A DNA stretch of 48,064 nucleotides, taken from Candidatus Omnitrophota bacterium. GTDB taxonomy: Bacteria; Omnitrophota; Omnitrophia; Omnitrophales; Omnitrophaceae. This document shows, in pieces, positions 28,381 through 38,494 of this stretch. A program made the translations under genes and the position numbers. Numbering within the stretch: position 1 is the stretch's first letter; every line of letters starts with the position of its first letter. The notes below the pieces were generated by a model. That model was not told the DNA's origin, searched no databases, and worked only from the letters and a program-made list of their open reading frames with translations. The stretch spans positions 1 to 48,064 of the forward strand of contig JAKQXH010000059.1 in assembly GCA_029561555.1 (NCBI GenBank), in the 5' to 3' direction.

Positions 28381-28833
28381 TCAAAGCCCGGAAAGTTCGG
28401 CTATTATTTCAAGGTCTGCCGGAGGAAACCTGAAATTCCGGAGCTCGCCCGGGGCAACCCAACGACAAGCCTGGCATCCGAGTGCCGCCGGCTCCCCGCC
28501 GGTTATCCGGCAGAAATAAAAATGAAGGCGAAGGATCCGTTCCGGAGACGCGTATTCGACGATTTTCCAGAGTTTTCCGGCTTCCGCCTCAATCCCGAGT
28601 TCTTCCATCAATTCTCGCCGGAGGCACTCCGGCATGTTTTCGCCCGGTTTTCGTTTCCCGCCCGGAAACTCCCAAAATCCCCCGTAAGAATCCCCTTCCC
28701 GGCGCTGCGCGATCAGGATTCTCCCGTTTTGCACAATAACCGCGGCTCCGACTTCCAGCGACCGCGGCTCAAAATCCGCGGTCTTCCGTTCTTCGTTTTC
28801 ACCGTTTCGTCCGGGAATGTTTTCCTTTTCCAT
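28381..28833 (-). CDS. NUDIX hydrolase (MutT-like)
   Basis: NUDIX box GKRKPGENMPECLRRELMEELGI; ILIAQRREGDSYGGFWEFPGG. Confidence 0.92.
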   Translation of the reverse strand: MEKENIPGRNGENEERKTADFEPRSLEVGAAVIVQNGRILIAQRREGDSYGGFWEFPGGKRKPGENMPECLRRELMEELGIEAEAGKLWKIVEYASPERILRLHFYFCRITGGEPAALGCQACRWVAPGELRNFRFPPADLEIIAELSGL

Positions 28834-28952
28834 AAAAAAAACGAGATCTTTTCTTGCTTTCCGATTGATTTTCTATTATTCTCTTACCTCGCACTGCCGC
28901 GGTTTTCCAGCCCAGAGTGCAAATCTATTATATCAAAAAGGTAGGGGGTTCA

Positions 28953-30203
28953 ATGAAGAGAGTCGTTATTACGGGTATCGGAGTGATGAGTCCCAATGGT
29001 ATCGGGAAACAAGCGTTTAAAAACGCCGTAATTCAGGGGAAAAGCGGGATTTCCCGCATTTCGCAGTTCGATCCGGAAGGGTTGGAATGTCAGATCGCCG
29101 GTCAGATCCATTTGAACGGAGATTTTTTCTCCAAAAAGGAACTGAAAAACCTTCCGCGGACGGCCCAGCTTGCCATTTTAGCTTCTACCGAAGCCTTCCA
29201 AGACGCAAAGATCGATCACGCTTCGCTTTCGGATGATGAGAAGAAAAAATTCGGCGTCATCCTCGGAACGGGCGGCGGCAGCGTGGAGTTCATGGAGAAA
29301 CATTACGAGATGTATTACGGCGAGAAGGATCTTCTCCCGAGCCTTTACGTCATTTCCGCTTCAACGCCGGGCGGGCTTTCAAGCGAATTGTCCATCCGTT
29401 TCGGGCTGAGAGGGAGAAGCCATGTCGTCACAACGGGCTGCACCAGTTCCTCCGACGCCCTGGGATACGCCTTCCAAACCATTCAGATGGGAAAGCTGGA
29501 CCGCGTGCTGACCGGAGGATCGGATGCGCCGATTGCCGAAGGAATCATGCAGGGTTTCTGCCTGATGAAAGTGATCGCTACCAAGTGGAATTCGGAGCCG
29601 GAAAAGGGTTCTCGCCCGTTTAACAAAGACCGCGAAGGATTCGTGCTCGGCGAAGGGTCCTGGATGTTCATTCTCGAAGAAATGGAACACGCCAAAAAGC
29701 GGGGCGCGAAAATTTACGCGGAAATCCTCGGATACGGGTCTTCCTGCGAAGCGTTTCACGCCGTCCGGCTCGAAGAAGACGGCAACGCGAATTTTCACGC
29801 GCTGGAGCTCGCCCTCAGCGAAGCCGGAATCCCCAAGGAAGCCATCGAATACATCAATCTGCACGGCACTTCGACCCAGTTGAACGACAAGGTGGAGACG
29901 AACGTCCTGAAGCGCTTTTTCGGAAATCACGCGTACAAAATCCCCATGAGCGCCGTCAAATCCATGATCGGGCACCCTCAGGGAGCCAGCGGTTCGGCGG
30001 GGCTTGCCGCGACGCTGCTTTCCATGGAGGAGAAAATGCTCCATCCGACCATCAATCTGGATTCGCCGGACCCGGAGTGCGACCTGGATTACATCCCGAA
30101 CACCGCGAGAAAGAAGGAAGTGGAGCATGTCCTCTGCAACACGCTGGGATTCGGCTCCAAATGTTCCGTCCTCATTCTCAAAAACATGCTGAACGGCAAA
30201 TAA
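28953..30203 (+). CDS. beta-ketoacyl-ACP synthase (FabF-like thiolase fold)
   Basis: Cys motif VVTTGCTSSSDALGYA, HGTSTQLND, MIGHPQGASGSAG; Shine-Dalgarno GTAGGGGG upstream of the ATG. Confidence 0.9.
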   Translation: MKRVVITGIGVMSPNGIGKQAFKNAVIQGKSGISRISQFDPEGLECQIAGQIHLNGDFFSKKELKNLPRTAQLAILASTEAFQDAKIDHASLSDDEKKKFGVILGTGGGSVEFMEKHYEMYYGEKDLLPSLYVISASTPGGLSSELSIRFGLRGRSHVVTTGCTSSSDALGYAFQTIQMGKLDRVLTGGSDAPIAEGIMQGFCLMKVIATKWNSEPEKGSRPFNKDREGFVLGEGSWMFILEEMEHAKKRGAKIYAEILGYGSSCEAFHAVRLEEDGNANFHALELALSEAGIPKEAIEYINLHGTSTQLNDKVETNVLKRFFGNHAYKIPMSAVKSMIGHPQGASGSAGLAATLLSMEEKMLHPTINLDSPDPECDLDYIPNTARKKEVEHVLCNTLGFGSKCSVLILKNMLNGK

Positions 30204-30240
30204 TCCGCCGCAAGCCGGTCTGAAACGGAAAGGCCTCCGG

Positions 30241-30957
30241 TTGAAAATGATTTCCCTGAAGTCCCGCTCCAAGGAAGAGGAAATCATGGACGGGTTTTCG
30301 GGGGATCCGGCGGACATCGAACACGCCTACCGACTGATCGAAAAAGTCAACCGCTTCCTCGGCGGGACCAGGGTCGTCCTCCGATACCTCAAACGCTATT
30401 CCCGCCGCTGGCCGGCCGGCGCTACGATCCGCATCCTGGATCTCGGAAGCGGCGCCACGGACATCCCGCGGGCCATCGTGGATTGGGCGAGAAAAAAGAA
30501 TTTAAAAATCCGCGTCTTCGCGCTGGATATTCTCGCGGAAGCGCTCCGGTACTCCCGGAACAAGCTTCGGGATTATCCCGAAATCCGGTTCGTTCAGGCC
30601 AGCGCCCTCGATCTCCCCTTCGGAAAAGAATCGTTCGATTACGTGATCTCGTCCATGTTCTTTCATCACCTGGACGAAGAGCTCCTCGTCAAAGTCCTCG
30701 GAGAAGCCGACCGGACCGCTCGGCGCGGAATCATCGTCAATGACCTTCTGCGGTATTGGCGGGCTTATCTGTGGATCCTGTTCTTCTCCTGTTTCACAAA
30801 AAACAGAATGTTCAAGAAAGACGCCCCCCTCTCCGTGTTGAAGGGGTTCCGGCCGCGGGAAATCAGGACATTGATCCAAAAGACCTCCCTTCGTTACCTG
30901 AAGTTTCATTATCACTTCGGGCATCGCTTCGCCCTCACGGGCGAAAGACCCGCCTGA
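30241..30957 (+). CDS. class I SAM-dependent methyltransferase
   Basis: IRILDLGSGATDIPRAIVDWARKKNLKIRVFALDI; LPFGKESFDYVISSMFFHHLDEE; GIIVNDLLR. Confidence 0.82.
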   Translation: MKMISLKSRSKEEEIMDGFSGDPADIEHAYRLIEKVNRFLGGTRVVLRYLKRYSRRWPAGATIRILDLGSGATDIPRAIVDWARKKNLKIRVFALDILAEALRYSRNKLRDYPEIRFVQASALDLPFGKESFDYVISSMFFHHLDEELLVKVLGEADRTARRGIIVNDLLRYWRAYLWILFFSCFTKNRMFKKDAPLSVLKGFRPREIRTLIQKTSLRYLKFHYHFGHRFALTGERPA

Positions 30958-31062
30958 CTGCCTCCCACTTAAAAACTCAAGCTTTTCCCCGTCCGGTTCG
31001 ATGATTATGAGTGCCGGGCAAAGAAATACGGTTGCCAATCACCACGGGACATGAGGACTGAT

Positions 31063-31470
31063 ATGAACACCGATGACCGGAAAAAGATTTTAGTGGTCGA
31101 AGACGACCCTCATATTTCGAAACTGATCAAAATCCGCCTGGAAGCCGCGGGATTCAAAGTCTTCTGCGCCTATGACGGCTATCAGGGAATCGATTTCGCG
31201 GTCAAAAAGAGACCCGACCTGATTATCCTCGACTGGATGATGCCGGCGGGAGGAGGCGAATCCGTCCTCGGGAAAGTCCGGATCAATACCGAAATCCATC
31301 ACACCCCCGTCGTCATCCTGACGGCGATCAGAGACGAAGATCAAAAGAACGCCATCGCCGAAGGGGGGATTTCCGCCTATTTCCAGAAGCCGTATGACCC
31401 GCAGGAATTGACGGATACCATCCGGAAAATCCTCAGCTCCGAAGGGGATCTTTCCCCGGTTCCGGCATAA
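31063..31470 (+). CDS. stand-alone receiver-domain response regulator
   Basis: KKILVVEDDPHISKLIKIRLEAAGFKV; LIILDWMMP; VVILTA; YFQKPYDPQEL. Confidence 0.9.
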   Translation: MNTDDRKKILVVEDDPHISKLIKIRLEAAGFKVFCAYDGYQGIDFAVKKRPDLIILDWMMPAGGGESVLGKVRINTEIHHTPVVILTAIRDEDQKNAIAEGGISAYFQKPYDPQELTDTIRKILSSEGDLSPVPA

Positions 31471-31583
31471 TCCTTTCATCGATAACTTTCTCGGATAATC
31501 GGAGACAATCCGCCGGGAGAGAGCCTTTTAAAGTTTGGAGCAAAGCGCGTTGATCCGACCGGTAAAATTAATCGGGCGCTCAA

Positions 31584-34500
31584 TCAATCGATATTGAAAT
31601 ACTTGGCCCCGGGATGATGCGCGATGAGGGCGGAAGTCGACTGCTCGGGGACAAGCTGGAACGCTTCCGTCAGCGTGACGCCGATTTTCCCGGCGGGAAG
31701 GATTTTGAACAGTTTCGCCTGATCCTCCAGGCGGGGACAGGCCGGATAGCCGAAACTGTAACGCGACCCCCGGTACCCCTGACGGAAAATTTCTTCGGGA
31801 GTTTCCGCGTCTAAAGAATGAATCCCGAGATCCTGCCGGATCAATTTATGGAGATATTCCGCACACGCTTCCGCCGCCTCGACCGAAAGGCCGTGAAGAT
31901 ATAGATAATCGGCATAGCGGTCCGCCTTAAAAAGTTTTTCGCATTCTTCCGTCGCGCGGGGGCCCATCGTCACCAGCTGAAACGCGACCACGTCCTTCGT
32001 CCCGGAATCCTTGGGACGGAAAAAATCCGCGAGGCACAAGCGCCGGCCGCCCGCCTGCCGGGGAAACACGAATTTTCCGGCTTCGTTTTGCCCGGACTCG
32101 TCCAAAACCACAAGCGCATCGCCTTCCGAATAACACGGCCAGAATCCGTAAACCGCCCGAGGCTCCAGGATTTTCTCGCGGACACAGCGCGCTTTCATTT
32201 CCTCAAACAGGGGCTCCGCTTTCTCTTTCATCACTTTCCCGTACTGGGCTTCGGTCAAGCGGCCCCGCCGGAACTGCCACTGCCCCTTCAAAAGCGCGGT
32301 GGTATTGATCCAGGGATAAATCTGATCCGGGCGGATGTTTTTCAAAATCTTATACCCGTAAAACGGCGGCACGGGAACCGGATTGTCATGCGAAACACCC
32401 GACGGAAAAGAGTCCGCTTGATCCTCATCGGGTATATTTTCTTTCCGTACCCCTCGCGCCTGAATCACCCGCGTCGCTTTCGAAATCCGCCCCGGCGTCG
32501 TTAATTTTTCCATGATTCTCAACCCCGAAAATGCGTCCTGGCCGTAATAAACCTCCCCTTGATACAATCCTCCGAGATCTTCCTCGACATACCGCCTCGT
32601 CAGGGCGGCGCCCCCGCAAATGACCGGAAGCGAAATGCCCCGCCGGTTCATCTCTTCAAGGTCTTCTTTCATCACCAGGGTCGATTTCACGAGCAGGCCC
32701 GACAGTCCGATTGCGTCGGCCTTGTGCTCTTCGGCCGCTTTCAGGACATTTTCAACCGGCTGTTTGATCCCGAGATTGATCACCCGGTAACCGTTGTTGC
32801 TCAAAATGATGTCGACCAGATTTTTCCCGATATCATGCACGTCCCCGCGGACGGTCGCGAGCACCATCGTCCCTTTGACGGAATCCGATTTCTTTTCCAT
32901 GAAGGGTTCAAGATAGGCCACCGCTTTTTTCATCACTTCCGCCGACTGCAAAACGAACGGCAGCTGCATTTTCCCCGCCCCAAAAAGCTCGCCGACGGTT
33001 TTCATCCCTTCCAGCAGAAGTTGATTGACGATCTCAAGGGGTGAATACGTTTTAAGCGCGCGGTCGAGTTCCGCCTCAAGGCCTTCCCGGTTCCCCTCGA
33101 TGATTTTTTCTTTCAGGGCCTCCTCCACGCCGGTCGCGGGCTTTCGGCTTTCCTCCTTTTTCCCGGAGCCCTTCTTCTCCTCAAAATACGCGAGAAACGC
33201 CTGCACGGGGTCCCGGTTTTCCTTCCCCCAGTCGTTATGAATCAAGTTCCGGCACAGGCGGATTTCATTTTCGGGGATTTTAAAGAGAGGGATAATTTTC
33301 TGAACGTGGACAATCGCCGCGTCGAGGCCCCGCTCGATCGCGTCATGCAGGAACACGCTGTTCAAAACCTGCCGGGCTTCCGGATGAAACCCGTAGGAAA
33401 CGTTGCTGACGCCGAGAATGGTTTTCGCGTCCGGGATCTCCCTCTTGACCCGTCCGATCGCTTCCAGGGTTTCCGCCGCCGCGGCGCGGAATTCCTGATC
33501 CCCGCTTCCCAGGGTAAACGTCAGCGTGTCGAAAAAAATATCTTCGGCCCGGATCCCGTATTCGGCCGTCGCAAGCTGCAGGATCCGTTTCGCGATCCGG
33601 ATTTTCTCATCCGCCGTCTTGGCCATCCCCTTTTCGTCGATTGTAAGCGCAATCAGCGCCGCTCCGTATTTTTTGGCAAGAGCGCAGATTTTCCGCATCC
33701 GGCTTCCGCCGTCCTCCAGGTTCACGGAATTGATAATCGGCTTTCCGCCCAAATGTTTCAGGGCCTCCTCCGTCACCTGCCATTCGGTCGAATCGATCAT
33801 GACCGGGAGAGGCACCTGCTGATTAAAACGCGAAAGGACTTCCGCCATGTCCTTTTTCTCATCGCGGCCCACAAACGCCACCGAAACATCGATCACATGA
33901 GCGCCTTCCTTGACCGCCTCCCGGCCCATGGAAATCATCGTATCAAAATCATTCCGTTGAAGAAGTTCCTTGAATTTCTTGCTCCCGTTCGCGTTCGTCC
34001 GCTCGCCGACCAGCAACGGCGCGGGTTTCTGCTCATAAGTCACCGCCGAGAAAAGGCTCGCGCAGCCGGGCTCCCGCCGGACCGTCCGCTGCTTCGGCTT
34101 CAGTCCCTTGACCCGTTCCGCCACCGCCTGGAGATGCTCCGGCGTCGTTCCGCAGCAGCCTCCGACGATCGAAACCCCGAATTCTTTCACAAAGCGTTCA
34201 TGAAATTCTCCGAAATCTTTCGGAGCCAGCCGGTAATGGGCCGTTCCTCCGATATTCTCGGGCAATCCCGCGTTGGGAAGCGCCGAGATAATCTTCGAGC
34301 TCGTTTCGCACAGTTCGCGAAGCGGCTCCGACATCTCAAGCGGCCCGGTCGCACAATTCATCCCGATACAATCGACGGAAAGTGCCTCCAGGGTATTCAC
34401 CACCGCCCCCATTTCCGTCCCCAACAACATGGTTCCCGTTTTCTCAAACGTCACCTGGACCATGAGAGGCAACCGTTTCCCGGCTTCTTCAAAAAGCTCG

Positions 34501-35021
34501 TTTACCGCAATCACGGCGATTTTGGCCTGCAGAAGATCCTGGCAGGTTTCAATTAAAATAGCGTCGACTCCGCCGCGTAAAAGGCCTGAGACCTGTTCGC
34601 GGTACGAATCCCTCATCTCATCGAAGCCGATATGGCCCAAAGAAGGAAGTTTGGTGGTCGGCCCGACGGATCCCACGACAAAACGCGGCCGGTCCGCGGA
34701 TGTGTAGCGGTCGGCAACCCGCCGGGCAAGCTGCGCGGCTTTTTGATTGAGTTCCATGACCCGATCGCTAAGGCTGTATTCGGCCAAAACGATTCGATTG
34801 GCACCGAATGTATTGGTTTCAACGGCATCGCAGCCCGCTTCAAAAAAACTCGCGTGGACTTTTTCGATCGCCTCGGGTTTCGTGAGGACCAGATATTCGT
34901 TACAGCCGTCTTTCCCGCCGAAATCCGCCGGCGTAAGCCCCTGGCGCTGAAGATTCGTCCCCATCGCTCCGTCCAGCACGAGCACCCGCTCTTTTATGAC
35001 ATCTAAAAATGAAGGTTTCAT
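31584..35021 (-). CDS. metH: cobalamin-dependent methionine synthase
   Basis: VLVLDGAMGTNLQRQGL; GGCCGTTPEHL; pterin-binding region LLVGERTNANGSKKFKELL; B12 motif DVHDIGKNLVDIIL; C-terminal activation domain; start at MKPSFLDV. Confidence 0.97.
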   Translation of the reverse strand: MKPSFLDVIKERVLVLDGAMGTNLQRQGLTPADFGGKDGCNEYLVLTKPEAIEKVHASFFEAGCDAVETNTFGANRIVLAEYSLSDRVMELNQKAAQLARRVADRYTSADRPRFVVGSVGPTTKLPSLGHIGFDEMRDSYREQVSGLLRGGVDAILIETCQDLLQAKIAVIAVNELFEEAGKRLPLMVQVTFEKTGTMLLGTEMGAVVNTLEALSVDCIGMNCATGPLEMSEPLRELCETSSKIISALPNAGLPENIGGTAHYRLAPKDFGEFHERFVKEFGVSIVGGCCGTTPEHLQAVAERVKGLKPKQRTVRREPGCASLFSAVTYEQKPAPLLVGERTNANGSKKFKELLQRNDFDTMISMGREAVKEGAHVIDVSVAFVGRDEKKDMAEVLSRFNQQVPLPVMIDSTEWQVTEEALKHLGGKPIINSVNLEDGGSRMRKICALAKKYGAALIALTIDEKGMAKTADEKIRIAKRILQLATAEYGIRAEDIFFDTLTFTLGSGDQEFRAAAAETLEAIGRVKREIPDAKTILGVSNVSYGFHPEARQVLNSVFLHDAIERGLDAAIVHVQKIIPLFKIPENEIRLCRNLIHNDWGKENRDPVQAFLAYFEEKKGSGKKEESRKPATGVEEALKEKIIEGNREGLEAELDRALKTYSPLEIVNQLLLEGMKTVGELFGAGKMQLPFVLQSAEVMKKAVAYLEPFMEKKSDSVKGTMVLATVRGDVHDIGKNLVDIILSNNGYRVINLGIKQPVENVLKAAEEHKADAIGLSGLLVKSTLVMKEDLEEMNRRGISLPVICGGAALTRRYVEEDLGGLYQGEVYYGQDAFSGLRIMEKLTTPGRISKATRVIQARGVRKENIPDEDQADSFPSGVSHDNPVPVPPFYGYKILKNIRPDQIYPWINTTALLKGQWQFRRGRLTEAQYGKVMKEKAEPLFEEMKARCVREKILEPRAVYGFWPCYSEGDALVVLDESGQNEAGKFVFPRQAGGRRLCLADFFRPKDSGTKDVVAFQLVTMGPRATEECEKLFKADRYADYLYLHGLSVEAAEACAEYLHKLIRQDLGIHSLDAETPEEIFRQGYRGSRYSFGYPACPRLEDQAKLFKILPAGKIGVTLTEAFQLVPEQSTSALIAHHPGAKYFNID

Positions 35022-35122
35022 GATTTTCGGGGTATTGTAACACAACAAGCTTTCCGTTAAAGCCAGAACTATGCGAATCCGTTATTCTCTATATAATAAA
35101 CGCTTCAGAGAGGAGGCTTGCG

Positions 35123-36052
35123 GTGCGTTTGGAAAAGGAAATATTGGGACGGAAAAGGAAATTTCGGTTAAATCGGATCCTTCCGTTTTGGGATCGGATG
35201 GAATATGAGGCCGTCCGAGGAACTGTCGCTTTTCTGAACTTCCTTCCCTTGGCGGTTGCCACATGGCTCGCGCGCCGAGCGGGAGAAATCGGTTACTGGC
35301 TTTCGCCGAAACGCCGGAGAATCATCCTTTGCAATCTTGACATCGCTTTCGGAAATTCAAAATCCGAAACCGAGAAAAAGCGCCTTGCGATCGAATCCAT
35401 GCGCCATCTGGTCACCACTGTCGTCGAATTCACCCGCATCCCGAAAATCAGCAAAAAAATAGATCGCCACATTCGCGTAGAGGGCAGCGCCAATCTTGCC
35501 AAAGCCTATGTCCAAAAAAAAGGGATTGTCTTTCTGACTTCCCATGTCGGGACATGGGAATACCAGGAGTTTCTGGCGTATTTTCTGCAAACCAAAGGAA
35601 GCGTCATCACAAAAAAACTGAGAAACCCTTACCTGGATCGATGGATGTGCGAATTGCGAAAAATGACCCGGGTCTCTCCCATTGACAAAGACAACGCCAT
35701 CAAACCGCTTCTAAAAGCCATACGAAATAACGAGTCGGTCGCCATTTTAATTGACCAGTGGGCCGGCCCCGACGAACTCTGGATCCCTTTTTTCGGAAAG
35801 GAAACTTCCGCCACGTCTCTCCCGGCCCGGATGGCCCGTAAAACCGGTTGCATCCTTCTCCCCATCTATTGTTTCCGCGAAGCGCCCGGGAAATACGTCA
35901 TTACCGTCGGGGAAGAAATCCCTCTCTCGGATGACCCGAAACATTGGGAGGAAATCACGATGCGAAACGTGAACCGTTTTTTCGAAGACGTCATTCGCGC
36001 TCATCCGGAACAATGGCTTTGGGCCCACCTTCGCTGGCGGGATAAAAAATAA
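35123..36052 (+). CDS. LpxL/HtrB-like lipid A biosynthesis acyltransferase
   Basis: FLTSHVGTWEYQEF (Hx4E) ; LIDQWAGPDELWIPFFGKETSATSLPARMARKTGCILLPIYCFRE; HPEQWLWAHLRWR; GTG start. Confidence 0.85.
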   Translation: MRLEKEILGRKRKFRLNRILPFWDRMEYEAVRGTVAFLNFLPLAVATWLARRAGEIGYWLSPKRRRIILCNLDIAFGNSKSETEKKRLAIESMRHLVTTVVEFTRIPKISKKIDRHIRVEGSANLAKAYVQKKGIVFLTSHVGTWEYQEFLAYFLQTKGSVITKKLRNPYLDRWMCELRKMTRVSPIDKDNAIKPLLKAIRNNESVAILIDQWAGPDELWIPFFGKETSATSLPARMARKTGCILLPIYCFREAPGKYVITVGEEIPLSDDPKHWEEITMRNVNRFFEDVIRAHPEQWLWAHLRWRDKK

Positions 36053-36105
36053 CCGTATTTCGTGAAATGTGAAGCGTGAAGCGGATCCCGGAAAAAGCTT
36101 CTTCG

Positions 36106-36795
36106 TTAATCCAGAAGCCCCTGCAAAGCGCGGGTAAACTCCTGAAACGTCTTGGCCTTCAGATAAGGATTGGTTTTTTTCTCGTCTCCCAGCCGGGCGG
36201 CAGGGCGGTTGGAATAATTATGGCCGGGATAAAGAACGATTTCGTCGTCCAGTGCAGCCAGCTTTTTACTCAGACTCTCATGCAACCGCTCGGGACTGCC
36301 GCCGGGCAGGTCGCAACGTCCGCAATAATCGACAAACAAAGTGTCTCCGGTAATCAAATTTTTCCCGGCAAGAAAACACTGTGACCCGGGCGTGTGCCCG
36401 GGCGTGTGGAGGCATTGAACCTCGACATGACCGATTCGGACTTTTTCCCGATCGCGAACCGGGACGATGCTTTCCGGCGCCGCATTGACAAAAATGCCGC
36501 CCGAACGCGCGCCGGCTTTTTTCAGGAATTCGATTTCTTCTTCATGGATATAAATCTTCCCGCCGGTTTCCCGTAAAAGTTCCGCGGCGGCATTCAGATG
36601 ATCATAATGGGCGTGCGTGGCCAACACCCCGGTAATCCGCATTCCGTCTTTTTCGGCTGCATCAAGAATGGCGGAAACATCCCATGCGGGATCGACGGCA
36701 AAACATTCTTTCGTCGAAAGATCTCCAACGAGATAGGCAAAATTCTCCATGGGACCGATCGCGAGCTGTCTGAGATAAACGGAAGCGGAATCCAT
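36106..36795 (-). CDS. MBL-fold metallo-hydrolase (glyoxalase II-like)
   Basis: LATHAHYDHLNAAAEL; CLHTPGHTPGSQCFLAGKNLITGDTLFVDYCGRCDLPGG; LYPGHNY. Confidence 0.9.
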   Translation of the reverse strand: MDSASVYLRQLAIGPMENFAYLVGDLSTKECFAVDPAWDVSAILDAAEKDGMRITGVLATHAHYDHLNAAAELLRETGGKIYIHEEEIEFLKKAGARSGGIFVNAAPESIVPVRDREKVRIGHVEVQCLHTPGHTPGSQCFLAGKNLITGDTLFVDYCGRCDLPGGSPERLHESLSKKLAALDDEIVLYPGHNYSNRPAARLGDEKKTNPYLKAKTFQEFTRALQGLLD

Positions 36796-36798
36796 GAA

Positions 36799-37686
36799 TC
36801 AGGAACGGAACCGGCCGATCCCCAGAACTTTTCCCAAATTGGCCCGGGCATCGATGACGGGTTTGATCTTCCCCCCCTTTGAAGAAAGAAGCGTCGTCAA
36901 GCCCGGCCCGTGCCCCGAAATAAAGCTGTCGGAATGGCTGACAATCGCAATCGTCACGGCCCCTTCGTAATAATGCCGGCCGTACGTGTTGTCGGCATCG
37001 GTGATCGCCACAAAATCACCGAATCGAAGGGTCTCGAGCCCGAGGCGCCTGACCGTTTTGGCGTCCTGCGTCGTGATGTCATAATCCCCGGAGCCCGGGT
37101 CCGGATGCCCGATCCCGGAGCCCATAATCGCGGAAGGAATTTTATGCGTGACCGGCACTTCAAGCCCGCCGCCGGCTTTTATCTTCACCCGCATTTTTTT
37201 CAAAAGCGCGGGGTCCAGGTTGTAACAGAAAACCAAGGGGCATTCTTGTATCTGAAGGCCCTGCCCAAGCGCGCGGATCAGGAATTTTTCGTCACCGATC
37301 AGTTTCTCAAGCGTCTTCTGCTCAAAATCCGCTATCACGTGCTCAACGCCCCCGTGAATCCCGGTCACAACGCCTTTCGCGCCCTTCGCGGCGCCGGTCG
37401 TAACCGTGATTTCGTTTCCGATGCAGGAGAGGAAATTAAACGCCCGGTTCGGGCCTCCGTTCCGTTTCTCCTCGTCGAAGACAAGCGAAACCCCGGGCTC
37501 AATGTGATCTCCCCGCCAGCCGAAGGCCGGATCTCCCACTTTCACGTTGTAGACAATTCCCCCGACGCTCGGCACGGCATGGCCCCGCCCCTCGTGATCC
37601 AGTTCAAACGTCGAGAACCGGACCGGATTCGCGATCTTGCCCGTTACCGCCATTTTGACCAGCTGAGATTCGTTGAGCTTGAGCAT
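36799..37686 (-). CDS. DUF4438-family protein
   Basis: Sequence pattern VTHKIPSAIMGSGIGHPDPGSGDYDITTQD; GDFVAITDADNTYGRHYYEGAVTIAIVSHSDSFISGHGPG. Confidence 0.7.
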   Translation of the reverse strand: MLKLNESQLVKMAVTGKIANPVRFSTFELDHEGRGHAVPSVGGIVYNVKVGDPAFGWRGDHIEPGVSLVFDEEKRNGGPNRAFNFLSCIGNEITVTTGAAKGAKGVVTGIHGGVEHVIADFEQKTLEKLIGDEKFLIRALGQGLQIQECPLVFCYNLDPALLKKMRVKIKAGGGLEVPVTHKIPSAIMGSGIGHPDPGSGDYDITTQDAKTVRRLGLETLRFGDFVAITDADNTYGRHYYEGAVTIAIVSHSDSFISGHGPGLTTLLSSKGGKIKPVIDARANLGKVLGIGRFRS

Positions 37687-37726
37687 ATTCCCCTCCCGTT
37701 TGGTTTATCTCCGGCCGAAATTATAA

Positions 37727-37779
37727 AACAAAAAATCGGAAGGCGGACGGATTTTTTATTCCGCCCGCGCCTTCCGATT
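37727..37779 (-). terminator. Rho-independent terminator downstream of the peroxiredoxin gene
   Basis: AATCGGAAGGCG...CGCCTTCCGATT 12-bp perfect outer stem (37734-37779), then a T-rich tract TTTTTTG on the minus strand. Confidence 0.8.
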
Positions 37780-37805
37780 CCCCGGCTTTCGCCGAAAAAG
37801 ACCGC

Positions 37806-38357
37806 TTACTTTCCGAGAGTTTTCTGTCCCGGAGTCCATCCGCAAGGAGTCAACTCGCCGGTTTGAAAAGCCTCCAAAGTCCGCAGGGTTTCATCGACAT
37901 TTCTCCCCACGGAGAGATTGTTGATCACCGAAGACTGCAACACCCCCTGAGGATCGATGATAAAGGTCCCCCGGAGCGCAATCCCCTTCTCCTCCACCAG
38001 AACCCCGAACATCGAACTCACCTGATGATTGGTGTCTCCGATCATCGGAAACTTCAGCTTCCCGAGGCCGTGCTCCTGCCAGGCCTTATGCGAAAAAACA
38101 CTGTCCGTGCTGGCCGCCAGCACTTCGGCGCCCTGCTTTTTGAATTCCTCATACTTGGCGTTAAATCCCTGGATCTCGGTCGGACACACAAACGTAAAAT
38201 CAAGCGGATAGAAGAAAAGGACCAGCCATTTCCCCCTGTAATCCGAAAGCTTGATATCCTTGAAAGAACCGTCCGGCATCAAGACCTGGGTCTTCAATTC
38301 AGGGACGGCAACCCCTACTTTAACTCCCGTGCAGCAAGTTTTTCCTTCCTGGCTCAT
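37806..38357 (-). CDS. 2-Cys peroxiredoxin (AhpC/TSA family)
   Basis: FFYPLDFTFVCPTEIQGFNAKYEEFKKQGAEVLAASTDSVFSHKAW; GELTPCGWTPGQKTL. Confidence 0.95.
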   Translation of the reverse strand: MSQEGKTCCTGVKVGVAVPELKTQVLMPDGSFKDIKLSDYRGKWLVLFFYPLDFTFVCPTEIQGFNAKYEEFKKQGAEVLAASTDSVFSHKAWQEHGLGKLKFPMIGDTNHQVSSMFGVLVEEKGIALRGTFIIDPQGVLQSSVINNLSVGRNVDETLRTLEAFQTGELTPCGWTPGQKTLGK

Positions 38358-38494
38358 ACATTTCTCCTTTCCCGATTCTGGTCTTCCTTCAAAACGCAGC
38401 CTAATAACTACTATTCCCCCTTTGCGTTGTCAAGCGCCCCGCGCCGCCGTGCCAATGGACATCCCGGCCGATTTCCGTTAGAATCCGTTTCAAC

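Noticed and set aside
33237-34556. 439-aa plus-strand ORF
   Set aside because: Antisense to metH; same shadow-frame composition, no family motifs.
35022-35122. Cobalamin or SAM riboswitch upstream of metH
   Set aside because: The divergent intergenic gap is only ~100 nt and no conserved riboswitch core was recognisable.
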